Below are positions 26,632 to 36,404 of a stretch of DNA of 64,000 nucleotides, in pieces. Positions within the stretch are counted from its first letter, which is position 1; each line of letters begins with the position of its first letter. Source of the DNA: Acinetobacter pullicarnis (GTDB lineage: Bacteria; Pseudomonadota; Gammaproteobacteria; Pseudomonadales; Moraxellaceae); NCBI RefSeq assembly GCF_006352475.1, contig NZ_VCMZ01000001.1, positions 3,534,001 to 3,598,000 on the forward strand. Direction: 5' to 3'. A model generated the notes under the pieces. The model did no database searches. It worked only from the letters and a program-made list of their open reading frames with translations, and was not told the DNA's origin. The position numbers were made by a program, and so were the translations under genes.

Positions 26632-27606
26632 ATGATGACGTTAAAACATCTCTTTATTTATTTAATCGTCTTCGCGATATGGACACAGCGCGCTACAGCC
26701 GTTGAGGTACAGCAGGTCAACGCAGATTATGTCGCGTCAGATTATGCGCAGACCCAATACCCCATCGTGTTTAATCATGGCATGGCGGGCTTTGATCGAC
26801 TAGGCTCGGCACAGTTCGGCATCGACTATTGGTATCAAATTTTGCCAGATCTGGCACGTAATGGTGCCAGTGTCTGGGCCACACGGGTTTCTCCATTTAA
26901 CTCCACAGAAGTTCGTGGTGAGCAGTTACTGCGTCAGGTCGAGGATATTCTGGCGATTACTGGTGCTGAAAAAGTCAATTTAATTGGACACTCACACGGC
27001 GGGCTGACTATTCGCTATGTTGCTGGGATTATGCCTGAACGCATCGCATCGCTGACGACTATTGGTTCCCCACACTTGGGCTCGCCTGTGGCAGATTTCG
27101 CATTGCAAACCGAACACACCAAATTTGAAAGGCCATTACTTGCCGCAATCGACTTTTTAGCCACGGCGATCCAGCGTTCACAACAACTCGATCCAACACA
27201 GTTTCCACATGATCCTTTTGCTTCTGCGCGTAGTTTATCCACGGCAGGTGCAGCGCAATTTAATCAACAATTTCCAATGGGTTTATCGGCTTCAGACTGT
27301 AGTGAAGGCGCCTACGAGCAAGATGGTATTTTACTTTACTCATGGAGTGGGACATCAGTTGTCACCAATATTTTAGATCCAGACTCGGTATTACGCGCCA
27401 GCAGTAAACTGATCAATGCGGGTCATGACAATGATGGCCTAGTGGGTCGCTGTAGTGCTAAATTTGGTCATACCGTCCGTGATAACTACAACTGGAACCA
27501 TCTTGATGAGATTAATCAAATCCTAGGCTTACGCTCGATGCAATCCCCCAATCCCGTTGCGATCTATCGCCAACACGCCAATCGATTGAAGTTAAAAGGG
27601 GTCTAG
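26632..27606 (+). CDS. lipA: Secreted triacylglycerol lipase
   Basis: A 324-residue alpha/beta hydrolase of lipase family I. A signal peptide (about 1-24) directs Sec export; the mature protein is folded by Lif and leaves by a type II system. The oxyanion region is FNHGMAGFDRLG and the nucleophile Ser121 sits in GHSHGG. A probable acid and calcium ligands are in DNDGLV, and the catalytic His is likely in NWNHLDEINQ. Two cysteines (DCSEGAY and GRCSAKF) could form the family disulfide. Start may be either of two consecutive ATGs. It is the second gene of the lif-lipA operon and is followed by a bidirectional terminator. Confidence 0.95.
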   Translation: MMTLKHLFIYLIVFAIWTQRATAVEVQQVNADYVASDYAQTQYPIVFNHGMAGFDRLGSAQFGIDYWYQILPDLARNGASVWATRVSPFNSTEVRGEQLLRQVEDILAITGAEKVNLIGHSHGGLTIRYVAGIMPERIASLTTIGSPHLGSPVADFALQTEHTKFERPLLAAIDFLATAIQRSQQLDPTQFPHDPFASARSLSTAGAAQFNQQFPMGLSASDCSEGAYEQDGILLYSWSGTSVVTNILDPDSVLRASSKLINAGHDNDGLVGRCSAKFGHTVRDNYNWNHLDEINQILGLRSMQSPNPVAIYRQHANRLKLKGV

Positions 27607-27626
27607 CTCAGATAACAACAGACATA

Positions 27627-27655
27627 AAAAAATGCGCTAGATAGCGCATTTTTTG
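27627..27655. terminator. Bidirectional terminator between lipA and rplS
   Basis: An 8-bp stem (AATGCGCT / AGCGCATT) with a 4-base loop is flanked by an A run and a T run, so it can terminate lipA rightward and rplS leftward. Confidence 0.88.
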
Positions 27656-27677
27656 ACTCGTATAAAACTTAAGAAAC

Positions 27678-28052
27678 TTAAGCTTTAACTTTACGAGCTG
27701 GTAATTTTTCACGAATACGTGCAGCTTTACCAGATAATTCACGTAGGTAGTAAAGTTTAGCGCGACGAACGTCACCACGACGTTTCACTTCGACTCGAGC
27801 AACGATTGGTGAATGTGTTTGGAAAACACGTTCAACACCAACACCGCTAGAGATTTTACGAACGGTGAAAGCAGAGTTCAAGCCGCGGTTTTTCTTCGCG
27901 ATTACAACGCCTTCAAAAGCCTGAAGACGCTCACGCTCACCTTCTTTTACTTTTACTTGAACAATGACTGTATCACCCGGAGCAAATTCTGGAAGATCAG
28001 TTCTTAACTGTGCATTTTCAACAGCTTGTACTAAAGGATGTTTACCACTCAT
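27678..28052 (-). CDS. rplS: 50S ribosomal protein L19
   Basis: A 124-residue ribosomal protein at the 30S-50S interface. It shows the typical [19 protein letters not shown] and [15 protein letters not shown] blocks. Last gene of the rpsP-rimM-trmD-rplS operon, a conserved order in Gammaproteobacteria; 154 bases lie between trmD and rplS. Confidence 0.98.
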   Translation of the reverse strand: MSGKHPLVQAVENAQLRTDLPEFAPGDTVIVQVKVKEGERERLQAFEGVVIAKKNRGLNSAFTVRKISSGVGVERVFQTHSPIVARVEVKRRGDVRRAKLYYLRELSGKAARIREKLPARKVKA

Positions 28053-28206
28053 GTGGAATCTCCAATATGCGGGTCAGAAGAGGTCTGAATGCCGCTGGGG
28101 ATAGAGGCTAAAACGCATATCAACCCGATTATCTTTCCCTTTATTGTTGACCTTCTCAAGCAACAAAGAGCCTATTCTCAGAGACTTAAAGCTTATTAAA
28201 ATAAGT

Positions 28207-28947
28207 TCAAGTATTTAAATCTTTTAGCCATTTCTTTTGCTGCTTACTCAGTTCAACTTGTTCGACCAATTCAGGTCGGCGTTCAAGTGTGCGCTGATAT
28301 CGCTGCAAAAACCGCCACTTTTCAATATTGGCATGATGCCCAGATTTTAAAACCTCAGGCACATCCAAACCTTCAAAATGGTCTGGCTTGGTATATTGTG
28401 GGCAATCCAAAAGACCATCCACAAATGAATCTTGCACCGCAGATTGTTCATCTGACATCACATTCGGCAATCGTCGAATGATACTGTCCAATAAAACCAT
28501 CGCAGGAAGTTCACCACCCGACAAGACATAATCCCCAATCGACCATTCTTGATCGACATGTTTCTGGATTAGGCGCTCATCGACCCCCTCATAACGTCCA
28601 CACAATACAATTAGGCCGTCATAGTTGACGAATTGTTGTACCGCAGGTTCATTTAAGGTCTTTCCTTGTGGAGACATATACACCACAGGAACATGAACAT
28701 AACCTGCTTGCACTGCAAGCTGTTTGGCATGGTGAATCGCTTTTGACAGAGGTTCTGCCATCATCACCATTCCAGGACCACCACCAAATGGACGTTCATC
28801 CACTCTTTTGTAGTTGCCCTCAGCAAAATCACGTGGGTTAATACAATGAACTTGTACTAGATCACGTTTTGCCGCACGCCCGCTAATACCATAGGCTGTA
28901 ATCGCTTCAAACATTTCAGGAAAAAGCGTAATGACTGCAAAAAACAT
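28207..28947 (-). CDS. trmD: tRNA (guanine(37)-N1)-methyltransferase
   Basis: Methylates G37 next to the anticodon of tRNAs reading CNN codons, preventing frameshifts. The 246-residue SPOUT enzyme shows [10 protein letters not shown], the start [12 protein letters not shown] and the trefoil-knot SAM site ([26 protein letters not shown]). Third gene of the rpsP operon. Confidence 0.98.
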   Translation of the reverse strand: MFFAVITLFPEMFEAITAYGISGRAAKRDLVQVHCINPRDFAEGNYKRVDERPFGGGPGMVMMAEPLSKAIHHAKQLAVQAGYVHVPVVYMSPQGKTLNEPAVQQFVNYDGLIVLCGRYEGVDERLIQKHVDQEWSIGDYVLSGGELPAMVLLDSIIRRLPNVMSDEQSAVQDSFVDGLLDCPQYTKPDHFEGLDVPEVLKSGHHANIEKWRFLQRYQRTLERRPELVEQVELSKQQKKWLKDLNT

Positions 28948-28989
28948 CGCAGACTCCTCTATTTTCCTGCTGCGTTTATCCTTAAAGGA

Positions 28990-29538
28990 TTAATAATCTA
29001 CGCCCCAATTTACGTAGATACGACCAGCTTCAAGATCAACTCGTTGTACCACATCACGGTGCCAAGGCACCATGCGCTCTTCGCCATCAACGCTTTCAGG
29101 TGTAGCGCGTACCACCATCACGTCATTGGCGCCTGTTTCAAACAACTCGTGGATTTGACCGAGATTAACTTCCTGCTCTTGATCGTCCAGACCTAATACA
29201 ATTAAGCCTTTTAAATCAGACCAGTAAAACTCGTCCACGCTTGGTTGAGGCAGTTGCGACTTGGAAATCCAAACATCTACGCCAACTAAGTTATCCGCAG
29301 CAGTGCGATCGCTCACACCTTTTAACGAAACAACTAAGCCTTTGCCATGTGGTTTCCAACGTTTTACTTCTACGGTTTGCCAACCTGCACTGGTCTCAAT
29401 GTACCAAGGTAAGTAGTCAAACACGTTGCTCATCGGATCTGTATTGGAATAGATCCAGAGCCACCCATTTAATCCATATGCTGAACGTAACTGTCCAATC
29501 TGAATACGATCTTCGGGAACATTCTGTGTTGGTGTCAT
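28990..29538 (-). CDS. rimM: Ribosome maturation factor RimM
   Basis: A 182-residue factor that helps 16S rRNA 3' domain and S19/S13 assembly of the 30S subunit. N-terminal RimM barrel (IGQLRSAYGLNGWLWI) and a C-terminal PRC barrel (FYWSDLKGLIVLG, MVPWHRDVVQRVDL). Second gene of the operon. Confidence 0.97.
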   Translation of the reverse strand: MTPTQNVPEDRIQIGQLRSAYGLNGWLWIYSNTDPMSNVFDYLPWYIETSAGWQTVEVKRWKPHGKGLVVSLKGVSDRTAADNLVGVDVWISKSQLPQPSVDEFYWSDLKGLIVLGLDDQEQEVNLGQIHELFETGANDVMVVRATPESVDGEERMVPWHRDVVQRVDLEAGRIYVNWGVDY

Positions 29539-29570
29539 GGGTTACCTACTACGATTACGTACAAAACGAC

Positions 29571-29828
29571 TTATGCAGTAGCTGTTGCTTTCTTCGCTTG
29601 AGCAGCTAAAGAAGCAACACGTTCAGACGGTTGAGCGCCTAAAGCTACCCAATGAGCAAAACGATCAGCATCTAAACGAAGTTTTTCTGCTTGACCTTGA
29701 GCTGTCGGGTTAAAGAAACCAATACGTTCGATGAAACGGCCATCACGCGCATTGCGGCTATCAGTTACAATAACTTGATAGAACGGACGTTTTTTAGCAC
29801 CACCGCGTGCTAGACGAATTACAACCAT
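29571..29828 (-). CDS. rpsP: 30S ribosomal protein S16
   Basis: An 85-residue ribosomal protein with the typical [17 protein letters not shown] start and [14 protein letters not shown] block. First gene of the rpsP-rimM-trmD-rplS operon; the upstream region to 29966 must hold the operon promoter. Confidence 0.98.
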   Translation of the reverse strand: MVVIRLARGGAKKRPFYQVIVTDSRNARDGRFIERIGFFNPTAQGQAEKLRLDADRFAHWVALGAQPSERVASLAAQAKKATATA

Positions 29829-29965
29829 GTTAATACTCTCACATGAAGGAAATACTTCTTAGATTCGGTTGAACCTAAAAAGGCGGATATTTTACGATAT
29901 TTTAACGATAAGGGAAAGCTCAAAATTTGAGTTATCCGCAAATAAGATTTTTTTGAATTCAAATC

Positions 29966-30415
29966 CTAGCGTTTATTCCACGTTGTCGTGGCATTTGGCT
30001 GGCAAATTTGACCCTCAACCCAACAGTTTTGACCCAAGTTATTCAGCACCAATGCACCATTGTTTTGTTGCATGCTGTCCGCTTTGGGAATCGCGCTAAG
30101 CGTCCACCCTTGTGCTGTAGCGCTGAGATTTAAGTCAAAATAGGCAGTGCCTGAATTGGGGTAAATCGCAGTAATACCCAAGTGCTGAAGCGTGGCACCC
30201 GTATAGTTTTGATTAATTGCGCGATATTGTTGTATCTGTCCAGCAATGCGCTGCATTTCAGCTTGCATATCGACACGATTAACTCGAATTTTGTAATTTA
30301 AATAGTTTGGATAAGCAATCCCAACCAATATTGCAATAATACTCATGGCAATAATCAACTCAACCAAGCTAAATGCTTTTATTTTTTTAATATTGCTTAT
30401 TTTTATAGCGTTCAT
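29966..30415 (-). CDS. pilE: Type IV minor pilin, PilE-like (ComF/ComE type)
   Basis: A 149-residue type IV prepilin. The class III signal and N-terminal helix are AFSLVELIIAMSIIAILVG, with the mature Phe1 and Glu5. Unusually the residue before Phe1 is Ala (IKA-F), where PilD substrates normally have Gly. After the helix comes a small globular domain with two cysteines near the C-terminus (NCWVEGQIC), a probable D-region disulfide. The ATG overlaps the previous gene's stop (TGATG), implying translational coupling; two GTGs just upstream are in frame. In A. baylyi two pilin-like competence genes (comE, comF) follow comC; this is one of the equivalents. Confidence 0.88.
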   Translation of the reverse strand: MNAIKISNIKKIKAFSLVELIIAMSIIAILVGIAYPNYLNYKIRVNRVDMQAEMQRIAGQIQQYRAINQNYTGATLQHLGITAIYPNSGTAYFDLNLSATAQGWTLSAIPKADSMQQNNGALVLNNLGQNCWVEGQICQPNATTTWNKR

Positions 30416-31029
30416 CACCACGGCTCACTTAAAATCGTTCCACAATCGTTCAGACTACTGACGACATTTGCCGTTTTAGTCATGCAACGCATGCCTTTGC
30501 TACTGATCAACAAATCATAATTATTGGGTTGTTTAATCTCGCCATTATTATTTCTGCTTCGCTCAACTTTCATGATCCAATCTAATCCTGTCACTGGCGA
30601 ATAACGACCACTCCCTGCTGTACTTGGGTTTACACTTAAATTTAATTTCTGTTTACTCTCAAAATCGAGCAAAGTAATCACATAATTTGCAGCGTCAGCA
30701 GGTTGCCCCAAAGGCAACAGCAACTGATTGCTCGCTGCATCATAACTGGGATAGATATCTGCCAAGTCAAAGCCCTGATAGCTATAATTACGTGCTTTAA
30801 ACCGTTCTAGCTCACTTGAAATTCGCAGCACTTGCTGTTTGGCTTCTGCCAGATCCTTACGTTCTAAATAGGCCTTATACCGTGGCACAGCGAAGCCCAC
30901 CAAAATACTCAGCAACATTAAACAAATGATTAATTCAATCAAACTAAAACCACCTAAGCCATAACCTCGGACTGGTGTGATTCGCTGAGACAAATCCCTA
31001 TTCGTCAGCCGGCTTCTACATTTTTTCAT
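30415..31029 (-). CDS. Type IV minor pilin, PilE/FimT-like
   Basis: A 204-residue prepilin. The leader ends YGLGG before FSLIELIICLMLLSILVG (cleavage Gly-Phe, Glu5). The leader is long (about 27 residues), and a shorter internal start cannot be excluded. The globular domain has a cysteine pair near the C-terminus (GMRCMTK, LNDCGTIL). Its ATG overlaps the pilY1 stop by the ATGA quartet. Likely equivalent of ComE/ComF, needed for type IV pilus priming, twitching and natural transformation in Acinetobacter. Confidence 0.85.
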   Translation of the reverse strand: MKKCRSRLTNRDLSQRITPVRGYGLGGFSLIELIICLMLLSILVGFAVPRYKAYLERKDLAEAKQQVLRISSELERFKARNYSYQGFDLADIYPSYDAASNQLLLPLGQPADAANYVITLLDFESKQKLNLSVNPSTAGSGRYSPVTGLDWIMKVERSRNNNGEIKQPNNYDLLISSKGMRCMTKTANVVSSLNDCGTILSEPW

Positions 31030-34000
31030 GAATCCGCTCGCTGTTCATACCAGCGTAAATGTTTGATCGTAACTTTAGACCTAAACAATTGGCATTCAGG
31101 ATTATTTTGATATTCGGGTTGCGTGCAGTTCTCTCCGATTTTTTCCCGATTCAAAATCATCCCAAGACTATCATCTCGATTGTTATAACCCTTGCCTAAA
31201 TGGGTTCCTAAGATTCCAGCACCAATTTTGACCCGATTGGGGACGCCCTCAACATTATATTTATACTGAGGCCGACATTTACCAGTCGGTAGACAGAATT
31301 GGAAGAGATAAGAATCGCCCAACACACTCGCACCACAACCACCGCCAAGGCCCTTGCCATTTCGGTCATAGACATTGGCATACAGCATATTGTCCAAGGC
31401 AAAGATTTCACTTAAGCCCTTATAATCGCCTTTAATCCTTGAGTACGGATACCACCAGCCAGTATTTGGGGCAACTCTTCGATTAATTTCAGTGAGTCGA
31501 GGAATACCTTTTACGGTATTCATCAAATGGAGTCGTCTAATATATTTATGATTCAATAAGGGTTTATCACTGTACAAATCACTGCGCGCAACATCATGAT
31601 CATAAATCACAAAAACACCATCTTGTGCGCTTAGCTCAGCGCTCGCCAGAGGTGAACTGAGATTGCCTGAAGTTAGGGCCACTACACCAAACAGCCCGAC
31701 CTTGTCTTTATGTACTGAAAAACTTGGCATTTCATAAAAACGTGGACTTAAACCGGTATCTAAATGCCCGTTATAAAGCTGTACCACGCGTTTGGCAAAA
31801 CCGGAAGTTGTCTGGGCAGTATTATCCAAATCAATCCTGAATGCTTGGCCGCCCAAATCACCAAAATAAAGTGTATCAACCAGGCCATCATTATCACGGT
31901 CAAGGGTATTGATTTGTGAGACAACGCTGTACTTTAAATTTGCATCATAGCTCGCCTCGACTGCTCCCCCTTTTTCTGTTGCCTGACGACTGCTCCACCA
32001 CAACAACTGACCGTTATTGGCATCAAACATATACACCCCGGCACCCACTGCATTGCTTTGCTCATATCTAGGGCACTCATAGCCTTGATTGTTATATTGA
32101 TTAAGCCGATCTGGCGGGGATCTAGGTTGATCATCGTTACCTATTTGCTCTGCGTCGGCTGCACCACACTGAAACTCACCAAAAGCATCGTAGCCGCCAC
32201 CAACAAACATCACCATACGTTTCACCCCACCCCACTTCACATAAGCAATGGTGGGTTTTGACCAACTTTGTCCCATAAACTGCAATGCTGGCACAGTCTT
32301 GTACACCTCTTCTAAGCCTGTACTGACAATACGTTGATGCGCTGGGTCAATCTGAAACTTCATTACAGGCCGCGTCAGATCAGTCAAATCAAGCGAATAA
32401 TAACTGCGCCCTCCCATTCGCAACCCACCATAAACCCATTGCATTCCTCTCGAACTTAATAACCCTCGTTGCTGATCTTGTGTTTGTCGCGTGGTGTCAT
32501 TCACGGTGAGTGTCCCATCCTTACTGGTGACATATTGGCTGCGAGCGGTCCAAGGGGCATCAATGCCATAAAATAATTTCTGTACCCCCCCCATACTGCT
32601 GTCTTCAGACAGAAATGCTTGTTTTTGCCGTTCCATCATTTCATAAGGTACAAAAGCAAGCACTTCCTTGCCTTGGTCATCAACCACATGCAATACCCCT
32701 TGAGTTGAACCAAACAATAAATAGTCTTGGCGATTGGCGCTCTTCATTCGGCCATTATCAACAAAAATACGCCCCGTCTGTGTCAATAAAATGGGTCTAG
32801 AATGCAATGAAGCCCCCAATTGACGCAGCTCCATTTTAGGTAAGGTTACTAAGCTATAATCTTGGCTGGTCTCTGGTACTCGAAAACCCAAAAGGTTCAA
32901 CCAATAGTTTTTATTTTGATCAGGTCGTGGTTTATCGAAACCTGCATGCTGTAGGAGTAAACTATCCAAGGTCACTTGACTGAGGGTTTCGGCAGCCTCA
33001 TAGCTTTGCTTATCGGCATCAAAACGACGGTTACTAAAGACTTTACGCATCTCGGTTATTTGCTGGGTGTCTGGATTTTTATAAAGTCCCAAAGGCAGTT
33101 TCATTTTAACGCCACCACCGCCCCACCCCCCTTGAGCGGCGCTATTTACCTCTCCTGTTGCCGCAATAAGTCGAATTCGTTTGTCTGCGCCAAATAATTC
33201 ACCGTTATGAATTGGATATTTATTTAAATTACCTAACCAAAGTTGAAAGCTGGTTTCAGGCTTTGGTACAAACGTCGCGTAATAACCAAAGGGATGCAGT
33301 TGAATGGGGTTTAGCGGATCAAGCGGGATACTGGGTATACCCGTAATCAATGGATCAAAATTGGGTTTAGATTCTTCAATAAAATTAACAATGCTGCTAA
33401 TCAACTCTCCGGTCAATTTGGCAGAGTAGAAGCCCCCCTCACCATAGCCGCCCACCCCCTCAATCGTCGGTGTCACCCCGTCAGCAAAGCGACTTTTCTC
33501 TCCCCAGTTACAGGCATTTCTTGCATCAACGGTTTGAATGGCATTGCAATTGTAATAGGTTCTTGTGCGTTGGGTTTTAGGGTCACTTAAGACCTGCTTC
33601 ACCTCATCATCCACATCGAAACTAGAACCAAAACCGACTACCGCAGTACGTAGTTTTGGATCAGAAACCGTTCCCAGTATGGCGGTTATTTTATCTGGAT
33701 CATTTAAATAACGTGCAAAAAGGCCAATCTCCCCCCAATACGAAAAATACGTTCCCGATCTATTATAGCGACCACCACTTAAGCCACTTTTGTCAGTAAT
33801 ATGATATTCATATATTTTTAAAGCATTCGCCATTAAGTTTTCATTGGGTGTTCTCACCGATTGTGGCTCGCCATCGGTGAGAAAATAAATCCCCTTTCCA
33901 TCACACTGGGTTTCGCTTAAATTCTCTTGGGAATCCCGATCTTTGGTTTGTTTAAGCGGACTCTGATAACGCCTTGAACTCCATTCACCCACAGTCAAAT

Positions 34001-34700
34001 TCGCTGAATAGCTTTGATCCGCAATATCAACACCACTAAAAGGCCCATCACCGGTATGGGTTCCCAACATATAGGCCGCAGCTTCGGCATAAGCCGCAGA
34101 GGTTGGCGTTGAACCCCGCCCAACAAAGTCATTACGGCGAATCAAATGCAAGACTTTACGACGCTGCTCTGAACCAACGACTCCCCATTGGTCTGCTGCA
34201 ATCCGCATATAGGCTCGCCTATTATTTTCCATTTGATTGGTTCGCGGTGCTCTCCCCGCATAAGGAAATGTTCCAATCCCTATTTTAGTATTCGGCTGAA
34301 TTGCACTGGAGGTCGCCAGCTCATATAAGGCCTCTTTTAAGCGACTGATTCGATCCAAATATTTAACCCCATTTTCGTCCAGACAATAATTCACTCGATA
34401 GCCTTTTTGGGGATCATCTGATTTTTTATTTAACTGCGGTCTCATCCCTTCCCATGACGCACTGCTGGGTAAATCACACGGTTCTAAACGGTTTCTAATC
34501 CCTGCGCCTAAATTCACCGTGTTATTTAAATCCATACTGCCTGAAGTATCCAACATCATGACAATGATGACTTCACCGGCCTTGGCTGCACTTTTATAAA
34601 TCTCAATATCACTGGCCTGACCTGACTGATAAGGCGTGATCACAACCATCAATAAGAGCAACACGGCAATATTGAACTGCTGTTTTTTAAATCGTGTCAT
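31026..34700 (-). CDS. pilY1: Type IV pilus tip-associated protein PilY1 / competence factor ComC
   Basis: A large exported protein of 1224 residues. After a signal peptide (about 1-30, ending GQAS), an N-terminal von Willebrand-like region carries the MIDAS motif DTSGSMD. The C-terminal half is the PilY1 beta-propeller (VVDDQGKEVLAFVPYEMM onward) with a calcium loop DRDNDGLVDTLYFGD. PilY1 sits at the pilus tip with minor pilins, controls extension and retraction, and mediates adhesion; the A. baylyi homologue ComC is needed for DNA uptake. ATG at 34700 has GATGAGG upstream and is preferred over one at 34712. It lies in the conserved place between pilX and the pilE-like genes. Confidence 0.93.
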   Translation of the reverse strand: MTRFKKQQFNIAVLLLLMVVITPYQSGQASDIEIYKSAAKAGEVIIVMMLDTSGSMDLNNTVNLGAGIRNRLEPCDLPSSASWEGMRPQLNKKSDDPQKGYRVNYCLDENGVKYLDRISRLKEALYELATSSAIQPNTKIGIGTFPYAGRAPRTNQMENNRRAYMRIAADQWGVVGSEQRRKVLHLIRRNDFVGRGSTPTSAAYAEAAAYMLGTHTGDGPFSGVDIADQSYSANLTVGEWSSRRYQSPLKQTKDRDSQENLSETQCDGKGIYFLTDGEPQSVRTPNENLMANALKIYEYHITDKSGLSGGRYNRSGTYFSYWGEIGLFARYLNDPDKITAILGTVSDPKLRTAVVGFGSSFDVDDEVKQVLSDPKTQRTRTYYNCNAIQTVDARNACNWGEKSRFADGVTPTIEGVGGYGEGGFYSAKLTGELISSIVNFIEESKPNFDPLITGIPSIPLDPLNPIQLHPFGYYATFVPKPETSFQLWLGNLNKYPIHNGELFGADKRIRLIAATGEVNSAAQGGWGGGGVKMKLPLGLYKNPDTQQITEMRKVFSNRRFDADKQSYEAAETLSQVTLDSLLLQHAGFDKPRPDQNKNYWLNLLGFRVPETSQDYSLVTLPKMELRQLGASLHSRPILLTQTGRIFVDNGRMKSANRQDYLLFGSTQGVLHVVDDQGKEVLAFVPYEMMERQKQAFLSEDSSMGGVQKLFYGIDAPWTARSQYVTSKDGTLTVNDTTRQTQDQQRGLLSSRGMQWVYGGLRMGGRSYYSLDLTDLTRPVMKFQIDPAHQRIVSTGLEEVYKTVPALQFMGQSWSKPTIAYVKWGGVKRMVMFVGGGYDAFGEFQCGAADAEQIGNDDQPRSPPDRLNQYNNQGYECPRYEQSNAVGAGVYMFDANNGQLLWWSSRQATEKGGAVEASYDANLKYSVVSQINTLDRDNDGLVDTLYFGDLGGQAFRIDLDNTAQTTSGFAKRVVQLYNGHLDTGLSPRFYEMPSFSVHKDKVGLFGVVALTSGNLSSPLASAELSAQDGVFVIYDHDVARSDLYSDKPLLNHKYIRRLHLMNTVKGIPRLTEINRRVAPNTGWWYPYSRIKGDYKGLSEIFALDNMLYANVYDRNGKGLGGGCGASVLGDSYLFQFCLPTGKCRPQYKYNVEGVPNRVKIGAGILGTHLGKGYNNRDDSLGMILNREKIGENCTQPEYQNNPECQLFRSKVTIKHLRWYEQRADS

Positions 34701-34729
34701 GCTGCACCTCATCGATTTATCGGACTGAC

Positions 34730-35416
34730 TCAGTCAGTTTGGTTCGGCTGTCCACCGACCACATAGTCGGCATGTTGAGTGTTATAGGGAACGTTGTATT
34801 GGTTAAAACACTGACTAACTTCGCTCGCTCTTTTTTTAAAACAAGCCTCTAACTGTGCGCTACTAATCTGGCTAAAACTTGGCAATACGGAGATCACCGT
34901 CACCCCTATTTGATGTGAGGCAATCGGCAAGAGCGACTGACCCAAACTGGTTCCTTGAATAAGCTGAGACAAAGGTGCAGAAGATTCGAGATTCTTTTTT
35001 AAATAGACCTGCGCCAAAATTGCGGCTCGGCCTGTAGCAAATTGATTGGCTTTACAAAATCCTTGTTCACCAATTTTGGTCGTTACCCCATTGGGAGTAA
35101 TCACACTGGCCTGATCAAGTCGAAAGAAATCAGTTGCCGCAGCGCGATAGCAGAACACCAATTCATCTTCGCCATTTTCCGATGCCGTAAAATAGCTATA
35201 CATGCCGTCTTGGGCTAATTGGCGTGCAACTAATCTGGGGTCTTCCATGTTAAATAAAGCTGCATCTGAGTTTTCCATCAGCAACGCTTGAATGTGACTA
35301 TTGGTCGCTACTTTTAACCCAACAATACTAGAACGTACCGCCAAGGTACTTACGGCCGTAATCAGCAGAATCAAAATCAACACGATGATTAGGGTCATCC
35401 CTTGCTGCCTATTCAT
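34730..35416 (-). CDS. pilX: Type IV pilus minor pilin PilX
   Basis: A 228-residue protein starting MNRQQGMTLIIVLILILLI, a class III signal with cleavage after Gly6 and a hydrophobic helix lacking the usual Glu5, as in PilX and GspK-like proteins. The body has no striking motifs but two or three cysteines. ATG at 35416 overlaps the end of pilW by 8 bases and fits the leader; the longer frame from 35449 would place the leader internally. Part of the pilVWXY1E set that primes pilus assembly. Confidence 0.85.
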   Translation of the reverse strand: MNRQQGMTLIIVLILILLITAVSTLAVRSSIVGLKVATNSHIQALLMENSDAALFNMEDPRLVARQLAQDGMYSYFTASENGEDELVFCYRAAATDFFRLDQASVITPNGVTTKIGEQGFCKANQFATGRAAILAQVYLKKNLESSAPLSQLIQGTSLGQSLLPIASHQIGVTVISVLPSFSQISSAQLEACFKKRASEVSQCFNQYNVPYNTQHADYVVGGQPNQTD

Positions 35417-36404
35417 ACGTATCAGTCCCCAGTGTATTTCTAAGGGCAATAACCTGACTGATCCGCTGACGCAGATACTGCTTTTCTGTATTTTGATTGT
35501 CTTTTAAACGCAAGGTGCTACCAGCGAGTTCAATATTTTCATTGGGATTCGGCAAAGAAATTTTACTCAGTGGTGTCGAGGCGCGAACCAAAAGATTTAA
35601 CTCAATGGAAACCACATTATAAAATGCTTCTTGGGCTGTCAGATCGTCAGGCATTAAAGCCAAATATTGATTAATACTGAGATAACGCAATTGACCATCG
35701 GGTGCTTTCACCCCCAAACGAATCTTAAAACTATCGACTCGTTTGATGATTTGCTGGCCGCCACTTGCTTTGAAGCCGCTGATTGCTGTGTCAGCCTCGG
35801 CATAGTAGCCACTTTGGCAAAATAATGAATAGGCTTCTGGCTCACCCAGTACTTGTTGTGGATCTTTTTTAATATAGTAGCGATTCACAATAATTTTTTG
35901 CCCGAAAGGCTGATTATCACCTTGATTTTCAGTGTTAAATTCTATTTTTTCACCTTCACAATTATAGCCCCCTTTATAAACCTCTCGCCGATTTGAGCCC
36001 TCCCCCTTATCGCCCTTGGTGTAGACCGGTTTGTATTGAATCAGAAGTTGATCACTTTTTAATTCGGTTGCTGCCTCAGTACGCTCTTGGCTGGTCCACA
36101 ACGCTTCGGTATTGTCACGCATCGATGGGGGAAAGTTTTGTGCATTAAAAATAATGCCTGAACCATTATTTTTATTATTGACCTGCTGCAAAGACAGTGT
36201 ATTTAAATTGCTCAAGCGCAAATCAGCAGCAATCAACGCCAGTCCCAAATTGGCATTTTGCTGCAATTCATCCATGGCATTTTGCAGTGCCAATATTCGA
36301 TTGCCACTGAGAAAGATTGCCAGTCCTGCGGCCACAATAATTAAGCCCAAGGTCAAGGCAATCATCAGCTCAACCAAGGTAAATCCCGTTTGCTTATTCG
36401 ACAT
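35409..36404 (-). CDS. pilW: Type IV pilus minor pilin PilW
   Basis: A 331-residue prepilin starting MSNKQTGFTLVELMIALTLG, cleaved after Gly7, with Glu5 in the mature form. The length and the position after pilV identify it as PilW (ComB-like in A. baylyi). ATG at 36404 has GGAGACC upstream and overlaps the pilV stop by 11 bases; the longer upstream frame is not plausible because the leader would be internal. Confidence 0.88.
   Translation of the reverse strand: MSNKQTGFTLVELMIALTLGLIIVAAGLAIFLSGNRILALQNAMDELQQNANLGLALIAADLRLSNLNTLSLQQVNNKNNGSGIIFNAQNFPPSMRDNTEALWTSQERTEAATELKSDQLLIQYKPVYTKGDKGEGSNRREVYKGGYNCEGEKIEFNTENQGDNQPFGQKIIVNRYYIKKDPQQVLGEPEAYSLFCQSGYYAEADTAISGFKASGGQQIIKRVDSFKIRLGVKAPDGQLRYLSINQYLALMPDDLTAQEAFYNVVSIELNLLVRASTPLSKISLPNPNENIELAGSTLRLKDNQNTEKQYLRQRISQVIALRNTLGTDTYE

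Noticed and set aside
29241..29609. 122-codon plus-strand frame over rimM and rpsP
   Set aside because: Antisense shadow across two certain genes.
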